DNA from: Cedecea sp000277545
GTDB taxonomy: Bacteria > Pseudomonadota > Gammaproteobacteria > Enterobacterales > Enterobacteriaceae
Reading direction: 5' to 3' (one strand)
Length of the DNA: 64,000 nucleotides
Assembly: GCA_050847315.1 (NCBI GenBank)
Contig: CP193791.1
The notes beneath the pieces are model-generated. The model was not told the origin of the DNA. It did no database searches and saw only the letters and a program-made list of their open reading frames with translations. Shown piece after piece: positions 9,094-16,965 of this stretch. How positions within the stretch are numbered: the first letter of the stretch is position 1; every line of letters starts with the position of its first letter. The position numbers and the translations under genes are program-made.

Positions 9094-9121
9094 GGGCGGC
9101 TTCGGCTGCCCTTTGTTGTTT
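9094..9121 (+). terminator. Terminator after ycjX-ycjF
   Basis: GGGCGGC, a TTCG loop and GCTGCCC (one G-U pair) are followed by TTTGTTGTTT. The hairpin with a T-rich tail lies 20 bp downstream of ycjF. Confidence 0.75.
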
Positions 9122-9171
9122 ACAGCACACGTATAAATTTCGTGCTTGTTGACCAGTGGTTTGTCTTTTAG

Positions 9172-9189
9172 TGTCAACATTTCATGACA
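9172..9189 (+). promoter_or_regulatory. Candidate TyrR box upstream of tyrR
   Basis: TGTCAACATTTCATGACA is an 18-bp dyad with TGT and ACA ends spaced as in the TyrR box (TGTAAA-N6-TTTACA). It lies 110 bp before the tyrR start, so it could mediate the autoregulation known for E. coli tyrR. The central bases deviate from consensus. Confidence 0.55.
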
Positions 9190-9299
9190 GGCATCTTCTT
9201 GCCAACGGCTAACTGCGTTATTATCCCTGCAACTCTATGAGGTCCTTCAGCCCGGCTGAAGGTCGTATAGGCCGTTTTCCGTAACATAAGGTCACCTGC

Positions 9300-10862
9300 A
9301 TGCGTCTGGAAGTCTTTTGTCAGGACCGCCTTGGTCTCACTCGTGAACTGCTCGATCTTTTAGTGCTGCGCGGTATTGATTTGCGCGGTATCGAAATTGA
9401 CCCGATCGGGCGTATTTACCTTAATTTCTCCTCCCTTGATTTTGAATCTTTCAGCAGCCTGATGGCGGAAATTCGCCGCATCCCAGACGTTACCGACGTG
9501 CGTAAAGTACCGTGGATGCCTTCCGAGCGTGAACATCGCGCCCTGAGTGCGCTACTTGAGGCGCTGCCGGAGCCGGTGCTGTCGCTGGATATGCGCAGCA
9601 AAGTTGAACTGGCCAACCCGGCAAGCTGCGCGCTGTTCGGGCAGAGCGAAGATCGTCTGCGTAACCATAATGCGGGCACGTTGATCAGCGGGTTTAACTT
9701 TACCCGCTGGCTGGAGAGCGAACCACACGACTCCCACACCGAACATGTTGTGATCCACGGGCAAAACTTCCTGCTGGAGATCACCCCGGTTCATCTCGAT
9801 GGCGAAGATAATCAGCCGCTGCTGGTGGGCGCGGTGGTGATGCTGCGCTCTACCGTGCGCATGGGGCGCCAGCTGCAAAACCTCTCCAGCAGCGATTTCA
9901 GCGCCTTTGACCAGATTGTCGCCGTCAGCCAGAAAATGCGTCATGTGGTTGAGCAGGCGCGCAAACTGTCGCTGTTGAATGCCCCGTTGCTGATTGTGGG
10001 CGATACCGGTACGGGCAAAGATCTTCTGGCCAATGCCTGCCACCTGAGCAGCCCGCGAGCGCAAAAACCTTATCTGGCGCTGAACTGCGGCTCTATTCCT
10101 GACGACGTGATCGAAAGCGAACTGTTTGGTCACGCGGCCGGGGCTTATGCCAACGCCGTCGAAGGGAAAAAAGGCTTCTTTGAGCAGGCCAACGGTGGCT
10201 CTGTGCTGCTGGACGAAATCGGTGAAATGTCGCCGCGTATGCAGACCAAACTGCTGCGCTTCCTGAACGACGGCACGTTCCGTCGCGTCGGCGAAGAGCA
10301 TGAGGTGCATGTTGATGTCCGCGTGATTTGCGCGACACAAAAAAATCTGGTGGAGCTAGTGCAGAAAGGCGAGTTCCGCGAGGATCTCTATTATCGCCTC
10401 AACGTCCTGACCCTGAACCTGCCGCCGCTGCGCGATCGCCCGCAGGACATCATGCCGCTGACGGAGCTGTTTGTGGCGCGCTTTGCCGACGAGCAGGGCG
10501 TACCGCGGCCTAAGCTGTCTCACGATTTAAGCAGCGTGCTGACCCGCTACGGCTGGCCGGGCAATGTGCGTCAGCTGAAAAATGCCATTTACCGCGCGCT
10601 AACTCAGTTGGAAGGCTACGAGCTGCGCCCTCAGGACATCCTGTTGCCGGACTTCGACTCGGCCAGCCTGGCCGTGGGGGAAGAGGCGATGGAAGGCTCG
10701 CTGGACGATATTACCAGCCGTTTTGAGCGTTCCGTGTTAACACAGCTGTACCGCAGTTATCCAAGTACGCGTAAGCTGGCAAAACGGCTGGGTGTTTCCC
10801 ATACCGCGATCGCCAACAAGCTGCGTGAGTACGGACTGAGCCAGAAGAAGGGCGAAGAGTAA
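9300..10862 (+). CDS. tyrR: TyrR, aromatic amino acid regulator
   Basis: The 520-residue regulator has an N-terminal ACT domain (1-75, MRLEVFCQDRLGLTRELLDL), a PAS domain (about 78-190) and an AAA+ domain with Walker A GDTGTGKD (234-241). A C-terminal Fis-like helix-turn-helix lies at LAKRLGVSHTAIANKLREYG. The GAFTGA loop is replaced by GAYANA, which fits a regulator that works with sigma-70 RNA polymerase, not sigma-54. TyrR represses or activates aroF, tyrP, mtr and similar genes in response to Tyr, Phe and Trp. A bidirectional terminator follows. Confidence 0.97.
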   Translation: MRLEVFCQDRLGLTRELLDLLVLRGIDLRGIEIDPIGRIYLNFSSLDFESFSSLMAEIRRIPDVTDVRKVPWMPSEREHRALSALLEALPEPVLSLDMRSKVELANPASCALFGQSEDRLRNHNAGTLISGFNFTRWLESEPHDSHTEHVVIHGQNFLLEITPVHLDGEDNQPLLVGAVVMLRSTVRMGRQLQNLSSSDFSAFDQIVAVSQKMRHVVEQARKLSLLNAPLLIVGDTGTGKDLLANACHLSSPRAQKPYLALNCGSIPDDVIESELFGHAAGAYANAVEGKKGFFEQANGGSVLLDEIGEMSPRMQTKLLRFLNDGTFRRVGEEHEVHVDVRVICATQKNLVELVQKGEFREDLYYRLNVLTLNLPPLRDRPQDIMPLTELFVARFADEQGVPRPKLSHDLSSVLTRYGWPGNVRQLKNAIYRALTQLEGYELRPQDILLPDFDSASLAVGEEAMEGSLDDITSRFERSVLTQLYRSYPSTRKLAKRLGVSHTAIANKLREYGLSQKKGEE

Positions 10863-10867
10863 AAACA

Positions 10868-10898
10868 AAAAACCCCGGAAATCCGGGGTTTTCTTTTC
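10868..10898. terminator. Bidirectional terminator between tyrR and tpx
   Basis: AACCCCGGA and TCCGGGGTT form a stem flanked by an A-run on the left and TTTTCTTTT on the right, so it serves both convergent genes. Confidence 0.9.
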
Positions 10899-10913
10899 AT
10901 ACAGGTCTGAGGC

Positions 10914-11420
10914 TTAAGCCTTCAGCACGTCCAGTGCCGCAGCGTAATCCGGCTCGGTGGTGATTTCATTCACCAGCTCGCTGAAGATCACTTCATCGTT
11001 TTCATTGATAACCACTACCGCACGTGCGGTCAGGCCTTTCAGCGCGCCTTCGGCAATGCTGACGCCGTAAGTCTGCTGGAACTCAGGGTTACGCAGGGTG
11101 GAAAGGGTGACAACGTTGTTCAGGCCTTCAGCGCCGCAGAAACGGGACTGAGCGAACGGCAGGTCGGCAGAAATACACAGCACAACGGTGTTATCCAGCT
11201 CGGTAGCCAACTGGTTGAATTTGCGCACGGACGCGGCACACACGCCGGTGTCGATGCTTGGGAAAATATTCAGCACTTTACGTTTGCCGGCAAACTGGCT
11301 CAGCGCAACGTCAGAAAGATCTTTCGCGACCAGAGAGAAGGCGGCGGCTTTGCTGCCTTTCTGTGGGATCTGACCTGCAACCTTGACCGGGTTGCCCTGG
11401 AAATGAACGGTTTGTGACAT
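10914..11420 (-). CDS. tpx: Tpx, thiol peroxidase
   Basis: The 168-residue atypical 2-Cys peroxiredoxin has the peroxidatic cysteine Cys61 in PSIDTGVC and the resolving cysteine Cys95 in AQSRFC, spaced as in E. coli Tpx. It reduces hydrogen peroxide and alkyl hydroperoxides using thioredoxin. An AAGGA ribosome site precedes the ATG. It is transcribed divergently from ycjG and converges on tyrR. Full length and intact. Confidence 0.97.
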   Translation of the reverse strand: MSQTVHFQGNPVKVAGQIPQKGSKAAAFSLVAKDLSDVALSQFAGKRKVLNIFPSIDTGVCAASVRKFNQLATELDNTVVLCISADLPFAQSRFCGAEGLNNVVTLSTLRNPEFQQTYGVSIAEGALKGLTARAVVVINENDEVIFSELVNEITTEPDYAAALDVLKA

Positions 11421-11558
11421 GTTTAATCTTCCTTTTACATAAAATTAACGCCGGGAACAGTGTATTCCAGGAAATCCGTGATGAACATAAAAAACTGAAA
11501 GTACATGCAAAAGCTCGGGCTCGCTATACTCAGGCGATAACCCCAAGGGAGACTGATG

Positions 11559-12524
11559 ATGAGAACAGTGAAAGTTTACCAGGAAGCCTGGCCGCTCCAT
11601 ACGCCATTTGTAATCTCGCGTGGAACCCGCAGCGAGGCGGTTGTTGTGGTGGTGGAAATCGAACAAGGCGGCATAAAAGGCGTCGGCGAATGCACGCCGT
11701 ATCCACGCTATGGCGAAAGCGATGCTTCGGTGCTGGCCCAGGTCACCACGGTACTTTCACAGCTTGAGCGCGGCATGACGCGCGCTGAATTACAGCAGGC
11801 TCTTCTGCCAGGGGCGGCGCGGAACGCCATTGACAGCGCGCTTTGGGACCTGGAAGCCCGCCAGAAACACACCACGATATCGGCCCTGAACGCCGTCGAA
11901 TTGCCGGAAATGGTGACCACGGCGCAAACCGTTACGATTGCCGCCCCGGAACAAATGGCTGCCTCAGCGGCTTTGCTTTGGCAGAAGGGCGCCCGACTGC
12001 TCAAGGTGAAACTCGACGATCGCCTCATCACCGAACGGATGGTGGCTATCAGGGCGGCGGTGCCGGAAGCCATTTTGATTGTGGATGCCAACGAGTCCTG
12101 GCGGAGTGATGGCCTGGCCGCCCGCTGCCAGCTGCTGGCCGATCTCAACGTGGCGATGCTGGAACAGCCGCTGCCGGCGGGGGATGATGATGCGCTGGCG
12201 AATTTTATTCACCCATTGCCGATTTGCGCCGACGAAAGCTGCCACACCCGTAGTAGCCTGCCAGCGCTTGCCGGGCGCTACGACATGGTGAACGTTAAGC
12301 TCGATAAAACCGGGGGCTTAACTGAGGCATTATTGCTGGCTCAGGCCGCGCGAGAACAGGGTTTTGATGTCATGCTCGGCTGTATGCTCTGCACATCCCG
12401 CGCCATTGCCGCCGCTTTACCGCTGGCGGCTAAGGTGCGCTTTGCCGATCTCGATGGCCCCACCTGGCTTGCCGTCGACGTGGAGCCCTCGCTGCATTTT
12501 GAAACGGGAAAACTTTATCCCTAA
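11559..12524 (+). CDS. ycjG: L-Ala-D/L-Glu epimerase
   Basis: The 321-residue enolase-superfamily enzyme interconverts L-Ala-D-Glu and L-Ala-L-Glu, a step in murein tripeptide recycling. Catalytic features are visible: the KVK motif in LLKVKLDD, metal ligands in IVDANES, LEQPL and CADES, and the second catalytic Lys in NVKLDKTGG. Two adjacent ATG codons exist; the second gives seven bases to AGGGAG and matches the E. coli N terminus. It is convergent with mpaA with only three bases between, and close to mppA, forming a murein-peptide gene group. Confidence 0.95.
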   Translation: MRTVKVYQEAWPLHTPFVISRGTRSEAVVVVVEIEQGGIKGVGECTPYPRYGESDASVLAQVTTVLSQLERGMTRAELQQALLPGAARNAIDSALWDLEARQKHTTISALNAVELPEMVTTAQTVTIAAPEQMAASAALLWQKGARLLKVKLDDRLITERMVAIRAAVPEAILIVDANESWRSDGLAARCQLLADLNVAMLEQPLPAGDDDALANFIHPLPICADESCHTRSSLPALAGRYDMVNVKLDKTGGLTEALLLAQAAREQGFDVMLGCMLCTSRAIAAALPLAAKVRFADLDGPTWLAVDVEPSLHFETGKLYP

Positions 12525-12527
12525 TGC

Positions 12528-13235
12528 TTACCTGTGCCAGTGCAAAAGGTCAGTCATCGCCCGCAGGTAGCGCTCGCTGGCCTCATCGGCTGAAATCGGT
12601 GGGAATTCAGCCGTAATGCACGGCAGGCCTAAATCGGCACACCAGCTGCCGAACGACCCCGGCGTTTCGTAGCCAACGCTGGTCACCAGCGGGAGCGCAA
12701 AGGCTTCAGCCAGCCAGTGCCCCAGCGCCGAGCTGTGCGGATCTTCAATACAGCCCAGCGGATCGTGAAAAGAGACTACCCAGGCGGGCTGCAGCTGATG
12801 AATAAGCTGGCACAACGCGGTGGTTTCTGGTTCGGAGCCCGGCGTTTGCCCGGTATACAGCACCACGTCACGCTTGTCCGCGCTACTGTTCCAACGGTAA
12901 ACGGTATCGCCAGCCTTCCAGTTGGCCGCCGGGAAGTTGCGGTTCAAATCGACGCCGTGCGCGTTGGCGCGCAGGCCAAGCTGGCAGCCGTCCGGGTTAA
13001 CCGCCAGCACCACGTGGTGCCGCCTGAACTGCGGCTCAAGCGTTCTTAAGGCGCAGGAAAGCGCCACCATCGCGGCGTTTTCATCCCCGTGAGTACCGGC
13101 AATGATAAGCCCGCTGCGTTCTTCCGTTTGAGTGGCGGGGAAATAGAGCAACGGCGCACCTAGTACCGATTTGCCGTAGCGTTCACAGCCCGGCGGCAGG
13201 TGGCCGCGCTGGGGGCGAGGGCGGGTCGTGGGCAT
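12528..13235 (-). CDS. mpaA: MpaA, murein peptide amidase A
   Basis: This is a 235-residue M14-family zinc carboxypeptidase. Zinc ligands appear as GTHGDEN (HxxE) and the His in SFHDPLGC, and the catalytic Glu lies in ITAEFPP. It cleaves the gamma-D-Glu-meso-DAP bond of murein tripeptide in the cytoplasm, releasing L-Ala-D-Glu for the neighbouring epimerase. I chose the start at 13235 because GAGAGGAATATC lies just before it; the 16 extra codons upstream look non-coding. Divergent from mppA. Confidence 0.93.
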   Translation of the reverse strand: MPTTRPRPQRGHLPPGCERYGKSVLGAPLLYFPATQTEERSGLIIAGTHGDENAAMVALSCALRTLEPQFRRHHVVLAVNPDGCQLGLRANAHGVDLNRNFPAANWKAGDTVYRWNSSADKRDVVLYTGQTPGSEPETTALCQLIHQLQPAWVVSFHDPLGCIEDPHSSALGHWLAEAFALPLVTSVGYETPGSFGSWCADLGLPCITAEFPPISADEASERYLRAMTDLLHWHR

Positions 13236-13403
13236 GATATTCCTCTCACTGAATAAAGCGGCTATTAACGTCATTAATAGCAATGTTTTAGGGAAAACTC
13301 ACCTTAATCCGCAGATGTGAGCTTTTTCCTGGAATCAAAAGAATAAATTACGCTACAGTAACTTACACCAATCTCCTGAATGCAAAAACACGGAAGGAAA
13401 GCG

Positions 13404-15023
13404 ATGAAAAAAAGCCTCAGTTTTAGCTGTTGTGCGTTGGCCGTGGCCGCCATGCTGCAAAGCGCCTGGGCGGCGGATGTTCCTGCGGGAACGAAGCTGG
13501 CGAGCAGTCAGGAGTTAGTCAGACATATTAAAGATGAACCTGCGAGCCTGGACCCAATCAAAGCGGTTGGTCTGCCGGAAATTCAGGTTATTCGCGATTT
13601 ATTTGAAGGCCTGGTTAACCAAAACGAAAAGGGTGAACTGGTGCCGGGTGTTGCCACCAAATGGCAAAGCAACGACAACCGCATCTGGACGTTTACGCTT
13701 CGCGACAACGCCCGCTGGTCCGATGGAACGCCTGTCACCGCGCAGGATTTTGTTTACAGTTGGCAGCGCTTGGTTGACCCTAAAAATACCTCTTCGTTTG
13801 CCTGGTTTGCCGCGCTGGCGGGTATCACCAACGCCCAGGCGATTATCGACGGGAAAATGCCGGCTGATAAGCTCGGCGTTACCGCCGTAGATGCTAAAAC
13901 GCTTCGCGTACAGCTTGATAAACCCGTACCGTTCTTCCCAAGCCTGGCGGCAAACTTTGCCTTCTATCCCACGCCTAAAGCGGTTGTTGAAAAATTGGGT
14001 AATGAATGGACGAAACCCGGCAATCTCGTGGGCAACGGCGCATTTACGCTGCAGGACCGCGTGGTGAACGAGAAGCTGGTTGTGGTGCCGAATAAAAATT
14101 ACTGGGACAACGGGAAAACGGTGCTGACCAAAGTGACCTTTATTCCTATTAACCAGGAGTCGGCGGCCACCAAGCGTTACCTGGCCGGCGATATTGACAT
14201 CACCGAATCTTTCCCGAAAAATCTCTATCAGAAACTGCTGAAGGACATTCCGGGGCAGGTTTACACGCCGCCGCAGCTTGGCACTTATTATTATGCGTTT
14301 AACACGCAAAAAGGACCGACGGCGGATGCTCGCGTTCGTCTCGCCCTGAGTATGACCATCGACCGCCGCCTGATGGCTGAAAAAGTGTTGGGCACGGGAG
14401 AGAAACCGGCCTGGCGCTTTACGCCTGACGTTACCGCGGGCTTTAAGCCAGACCGCTCTCCGTTCGAAGACATGAGCCAGCAGGAGCTGAACGCCCAGGC
14501 GAAAATGCTGCTGCGTGCCGCCGGCTATGGCGATGCCAAACCGCTTAAACTGACGCTGCTGTACAACACTTCTGAAAACCACCAGAAGATAGCGATTGCC
14601 GTTGCGTCGATGTGGAAGAAAAATCTGGGCGTTGACGTGAAGCTGCAAAATCAGGAGTGGAAAACCTACATCGATAGCCGCAACACCGGCAATTTCGACG
14701 TTATTCGTGCGTCATGGGTCGGGGATTACAATGAACCTTCTACTTTCCTGTCGCTGCTAACGTCCACCCACAGCGGGAATATTTCACGCTTCAATTCCCC
14801 GGAATACGACAAGCTGCTGTCCCAGGCCGCGCAGGAAACTACCGACAAAGCGCGGAATGCGGATTACAACGCCGCCGAAAAAATCATTCAGGAAAAAGCG
14901 CCTATCGCGCCAATCTACCAGTACACCAACGGTCGCCTGATCAAACCGTGGCTGAAGGGCTACCCGATCAACAACCCGGAAGACGTGGCCTACAGCCGCA
15001 CGATGTATATTATCAAACACTAA
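13404..15023 (+). CDS. mppA: MppA, periplasmic murein peptide-binding protein
   Basis: The 539-residue SBP_bac_5 binding protein carries a signal peptide (MKKSLSFSCCALAVAAMLQS, cleavage near AWA-AD). The start at 13404 is preceded by GGAAGGAAAGCG. MppA captures L-Ala-gamma-D-Glu-meso-DAP and passes it to the Opp permease. Conserved segments include LVRHIKDEPASLDP and RFTPDVTAGF. With mpaA and ycjG next to it, the locus covers uptake and breakdown of murein tripeptide. Closely similar to OppA in fold, but the flanking genes and overall sequence point to MppA. Confidence 0.95.
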   Translation: MKKSLSFSCCALAVAAMLQSAWAADVPAGTKLASSQELVRHIKDEPASLDPIKAVGLPEIQVIRDLFEGLVNQNEKGELVPGVATKWQSNDNRIWTFTLRDNARWSDGTPVTAQDFVYSWQRLVDPKNTSSFAWFAALAGITNAQAIIDGKMPADKLGVTAVDAKTLRVQLDKPVPFFPSLAANFAFYPTPKAVVEKLGNEWTKPGNLVGNGAFTLQDRVVNEKLVVVPNKNYWDNGKTVLTKVTFIPINQESAATKRYLAGDIDITESFPKNLYQKLLKDIPGQVYTPPQLGTYYYAFNTQKGPTADARVRLALSMTIDRRLMAEKVLGTGEKPAWRFTPDVTAGFKPDRSPFEDMSQQELNAQAKMLLRAAGYGDAKPLKLTLLYNTSENHQKIAIAVASMWKKNLGVDVKLQNQEWKTYIDSRNTGNFDVIRASWVGDYNEPSTFLSLLTSTHSGNISRFNSPEYDKLLSQAAQETTDKARNADYNAAEKIIQEKAPIAPIYQYTNGRLIKPWLKGYPINNPEDVAYSRTMYIIKH

Positions 15024-15095
15024 GTATGGCTAAAGTTTAGTCAGAAAAAGTGCTATGATCGTCACCTCAGGCATAGCGATTGCGGAGGTGACGAG

Positions 15096-15362
15096 ATGGC
15101 ATCAGGTTGGGCCAATGACGGCGCCGTTCAGGAGCAAATCGACAGTACCGTGGACGACGCCGTGGCCAGAGCGCGCAGCGAGCTACCGAAGGGCGAAAGC
15201 CTCGAATACTGCGAAGAATGCGGCGAATGCATTCCGGAAGCACGGCGCAAAGCGATTCAGGGCGTGCGGTTGTGTATTCGCTGCCAGCAGGCGGAAGATG
15301 CGCGCCGGGCCACATTCTCAGGCTATAACCGCCGTGGCTCGAAAGACAGCCAGTTACGCTAG
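15096..15362 (+). CDS. ybiI: DksA/TraR-type C4 zinc-finger protein (YbiI-like)
   Basis: The 88-residue protein has a C4 zinc finger, Cys39-x2-Cys42 and Cys60-x2-Cys63, in the DksA/TraR arrangement, with an extra Cys45. The N-terminal start MASGWANDGAVQEQI and the C-terminal GYNRRGSKDSQLR are those of E. coli YbiI. It lacks the long coiled-coil finger of DksA, so direct entry into the RNA polymerase channel is uncertain. GGAGG lies in front of the ATG. In E. coli ybiI is at a different chromosomal site; here it is between mppA and zntB. Confidence 0.85.
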   Translation: MASGWANDGAVQEQIDSTVDDAVARARSELPKGESLEYCEECGECIPEARRKAIQGVRLCIRCQQAEDARRATFSGYNRRGSKDSQLR

Positions 15363-15366
15363 TAAG

Positions 15367-15391
15367 AACCGGGCCATCGCCCGGTTTTTTT
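15367..15391 (+). terminator. Terminator after the ybiI-like gene
   Basis: ACCGGGC and GCCCGGT form a 7-bp stem with a four-base loop, followed by seven T residues, just behind the stop. Confidence 0.9.
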
Positions 15392-15521
15392 ATGTCTCCG
15401 GTTAAGCTTTATTTACTCTTTTCTCTGCAAATTCAGCGCGTTTGATAACCTCAGGTGGTTGCCTTCGTTTCAGAGATGGCTAGACTGACAGAAAGAACTG
15501 ATTCAGCTTGAGGATTGCGCA

Positions 15522-16505
15522 GTGGATGTAATTAAAGGCAGCGAGCTGCACGTGCCGGACGCGGTGTTTGCCTGGCAACTGGATGGCAGGGGCGGCGTCA
15601 GGCCTCTCGACAACAATGAAATTATCGACAGCGAGCATCCCTGCTGGCTACACCTGAATTACACCAACGCCGACAGCGCCGACTGGCTGGCCAACACGCC
15701 GCTGTTGCCGAACTATGTCAGGGAGGCGTTAGCCGGTGAAAGCATGCGTCCCCGCGTTTCTCGCGTGGGTGACGGCACGCTAATCACTCTGCGTTGCATC
15801 AACGGCAATACCGATGAACGCCCGGACCAGCTGGTAGCCGTGCGGCTCTACATTGACGAACGGCTGATTGTCTCAACCCGCAGGCGGCAGGTTCTTGCGC
15901 TGGATGATGTGGTGAACGACCTGAATGAAGGCACCGGCCCAACCGACTGCGGCAGCTGGCTGGTGGATGCCTGCGATGCGCTGACCGACCACGCCAGCGA
16001 ATTTATCGAGCAAATGCACGATAAAATCATCGACCTTGAAGACAATTTGCTCGACCAGCAGGTGCCGCCTCGTGGGGCGCTGGCGTTGTTGCGTAAACAG
16101 CTGATTGTCATGCGGCGCTATATGTCTCCGCAGCGTGACGTCTATGCGCGCCTCGCCAGCGAGCGGCTAAGCTGGATGAACGACGACCAGCGCCGCCGCA
16201 TGCAGGATATTGCCGACAGGCTGGGCAGGGGGCTGGATGAAATCGACGCCTGCATCGCCCGCACCGGCGTGATGACCGATGAAATCTCCCAGGTTATGCA
16301 GGAATCCTTAAACCGCAGAACCTACACCATGTCTCTGATGGCGATGGTATTTTTACCCAGCACGTTTTTAACCGGGCTGTTTGGCGTGAACCTCGGCGGT
16401 ATTCCCGGCGGAGGCTGGGCCTTCGGCTTTGCGCTGTTCTGCATCATGTTGGTGGTTATGATTGGTGGTGTTGCCTGGTGGTTACATCGCAGTAAATGGC
16501 TGTAA
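15522..16505 (+). CDS. zntB: ZntB, zinc transporter of the CorA family
   Basis: The 327-residue CorA-like protein has a long cytoplasmic N-terminal domain (1-265), two C-terminal transmembrane helices (about 270-290 and 300-320) and the signature GVN in GLFGVNLGG, which replaces GMN of CorA as in E. coli ZntB. It moves Zn2+ across the inner membrane; older work described efflux, later work proton-coupled uptake. The start codon is GTG, nine bases after TGAGGA. Monocistronic; fnrS follows. Confidence 0.95.
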   Translation: MDVIKGSELHVPDAVFAWQLDGRGGVRPLDNNEIIDSEHPCWLHLNYTNADSADWLANTPLLPNYVREALAGESMRPRVSRVGDGTLITLRCINGNTDERPDQLVAVRLYIDERLIVSTRRRQVLALDDVVNDLNEGTGPTDCGSWLVDACDALTDHASEFIEQMHDKIIDLEDNLLDQQVPPRGALALLRKQLIVMRRYMSPQRDVYARLASERLSWMNDDQRRRMQDIADRLGRGLDEIDACIARTGVMTDEISQVMQESLNRRTYTMSLMAMVFLPSTFLTGLFGVNLGGIPGGGWAFGFALFCIMLVVMIGGVAWWLHRSKWL

Positions 16506-16551
16506 AGTTGCGGGATTTGGAACGAGTTTGTGGGCGAAAACGGCGCTGTTA

Positions 16552-16565
16552 TTGAGCAAAATCAA
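16552..16565 (+). promoter_or_regulatory. FNR-binding site of fnrS
   Basis: TTGAGCAAAATCAA matches the FNR palindrome TTGAT-N4-ATCAA with one mismatch. Its centre is about 42 bp before the fnrS 5' end, the class II activating position. No strong -35 is present, as expected for FNR-dependent transcription. Confidence 0.88.
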
Positions 16566-16600
16566 GAAACCGAAAGCCTTGCCGCGGCAAACTCTCTCTT

Positions 16601-16722
16601 GCAGGTGAATGCAACGTCAAGCGATGGGCGTTGCGCTCCATATTGTCTTACTTCCTTTTTTAGAATTACTGCATAGCACAATTGATTCATACCATGCCGA
16701 CTTTCAAAGTCGGCTTTTTTTT
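16601..16722 (+). ncRNA. fnrS: FnrS, anaerobically induced Hfq-dependent sRNA
   Basis: The segment begins GCAGGTGAATGCAACGTC and ends with the hairpin GCCGACTTTCAAAGTCGGC plus eight T residues. It matches E. coli FnrS almost base for base over the 5' and central seed regions, including the GCGTTGCGCTCCATATTG block; only the terminator loop differs. FnrS is made under oxygen limitation by FNR (and ArcA) and represses sodA, sodB, cydDC, metE, maeA, gpmA and others. The position between zntB and ttcA and the FNR site upstream agree with this. Confidence 0.95.
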
Positions 16723-16778
16723 GCCTGCAATTTGTGGACTATGCTTTAAAGGGCGATTCACCCACCCAGGAGATGACG

Positions 16779-16931
16779 ATGCTGTATCGCAACAGCCTGA
16801 TGATGAGCGACCCGGCTTTCCCCACCGAACCCGTGCCGGTACCCGACCCGCTTCCGCGGCCACAGCCCATACCCGATCCGCCGACCGACCCGGATCCAAG
16901 GCCGATAATCGACCCACCGACACACCATTGA
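16779..16931 (+). CDS. Small proline-rich protein, function unknown
   Basis: A 50-residue ORF begins with an ATG six bases after AGGAG. The last 35 residues are a run of alternating Pro-Asp/Pro-Val/Pro-Ile units (for example PVPDPLPRPQPIPDPP) with no hydrophobic segment, so an extended, unstructured peptide is expected. I do not recognise a family. It sits between fnrS and ttcA. The good ribosome site and biased composition support it as a real gene; the short length leaves doubt. A hairpin (16934-16959) follows immediately and could terminate it. Confidence 0.5.
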   Translation: MLYRNSLMMSDPAFPTEPVPVPDPLPRPQPIPDPPTDPDPRPIIDPPTHH

Positions 16932-16933
16932 AG

Positions 16934-16959
16934 TTTTCCCTCTCCGGGCGGAGAGGGAA
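16934..16959. repeat. REP-like hairpin (reduced copy 2)
   Basis: TTCCCTCTCC and GGAGAGGGAA form a perfect 10-bp stem with loop GGGC. It lacks the GGGGTGAGGG tail of the full copies. It lies between the proline-rich ORF and the convergent ttcA and probably acts as a terminator in both directions. Confidence 0.65.
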
Positions 16960-16965
16960 TGGGGA

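Noticed and set aside
13599..14648. 349-codon minus-strand frame opposite mppA
   Set aside because: Shadow of mppA, which has clear signal peptide and family motifs on the plus strand.
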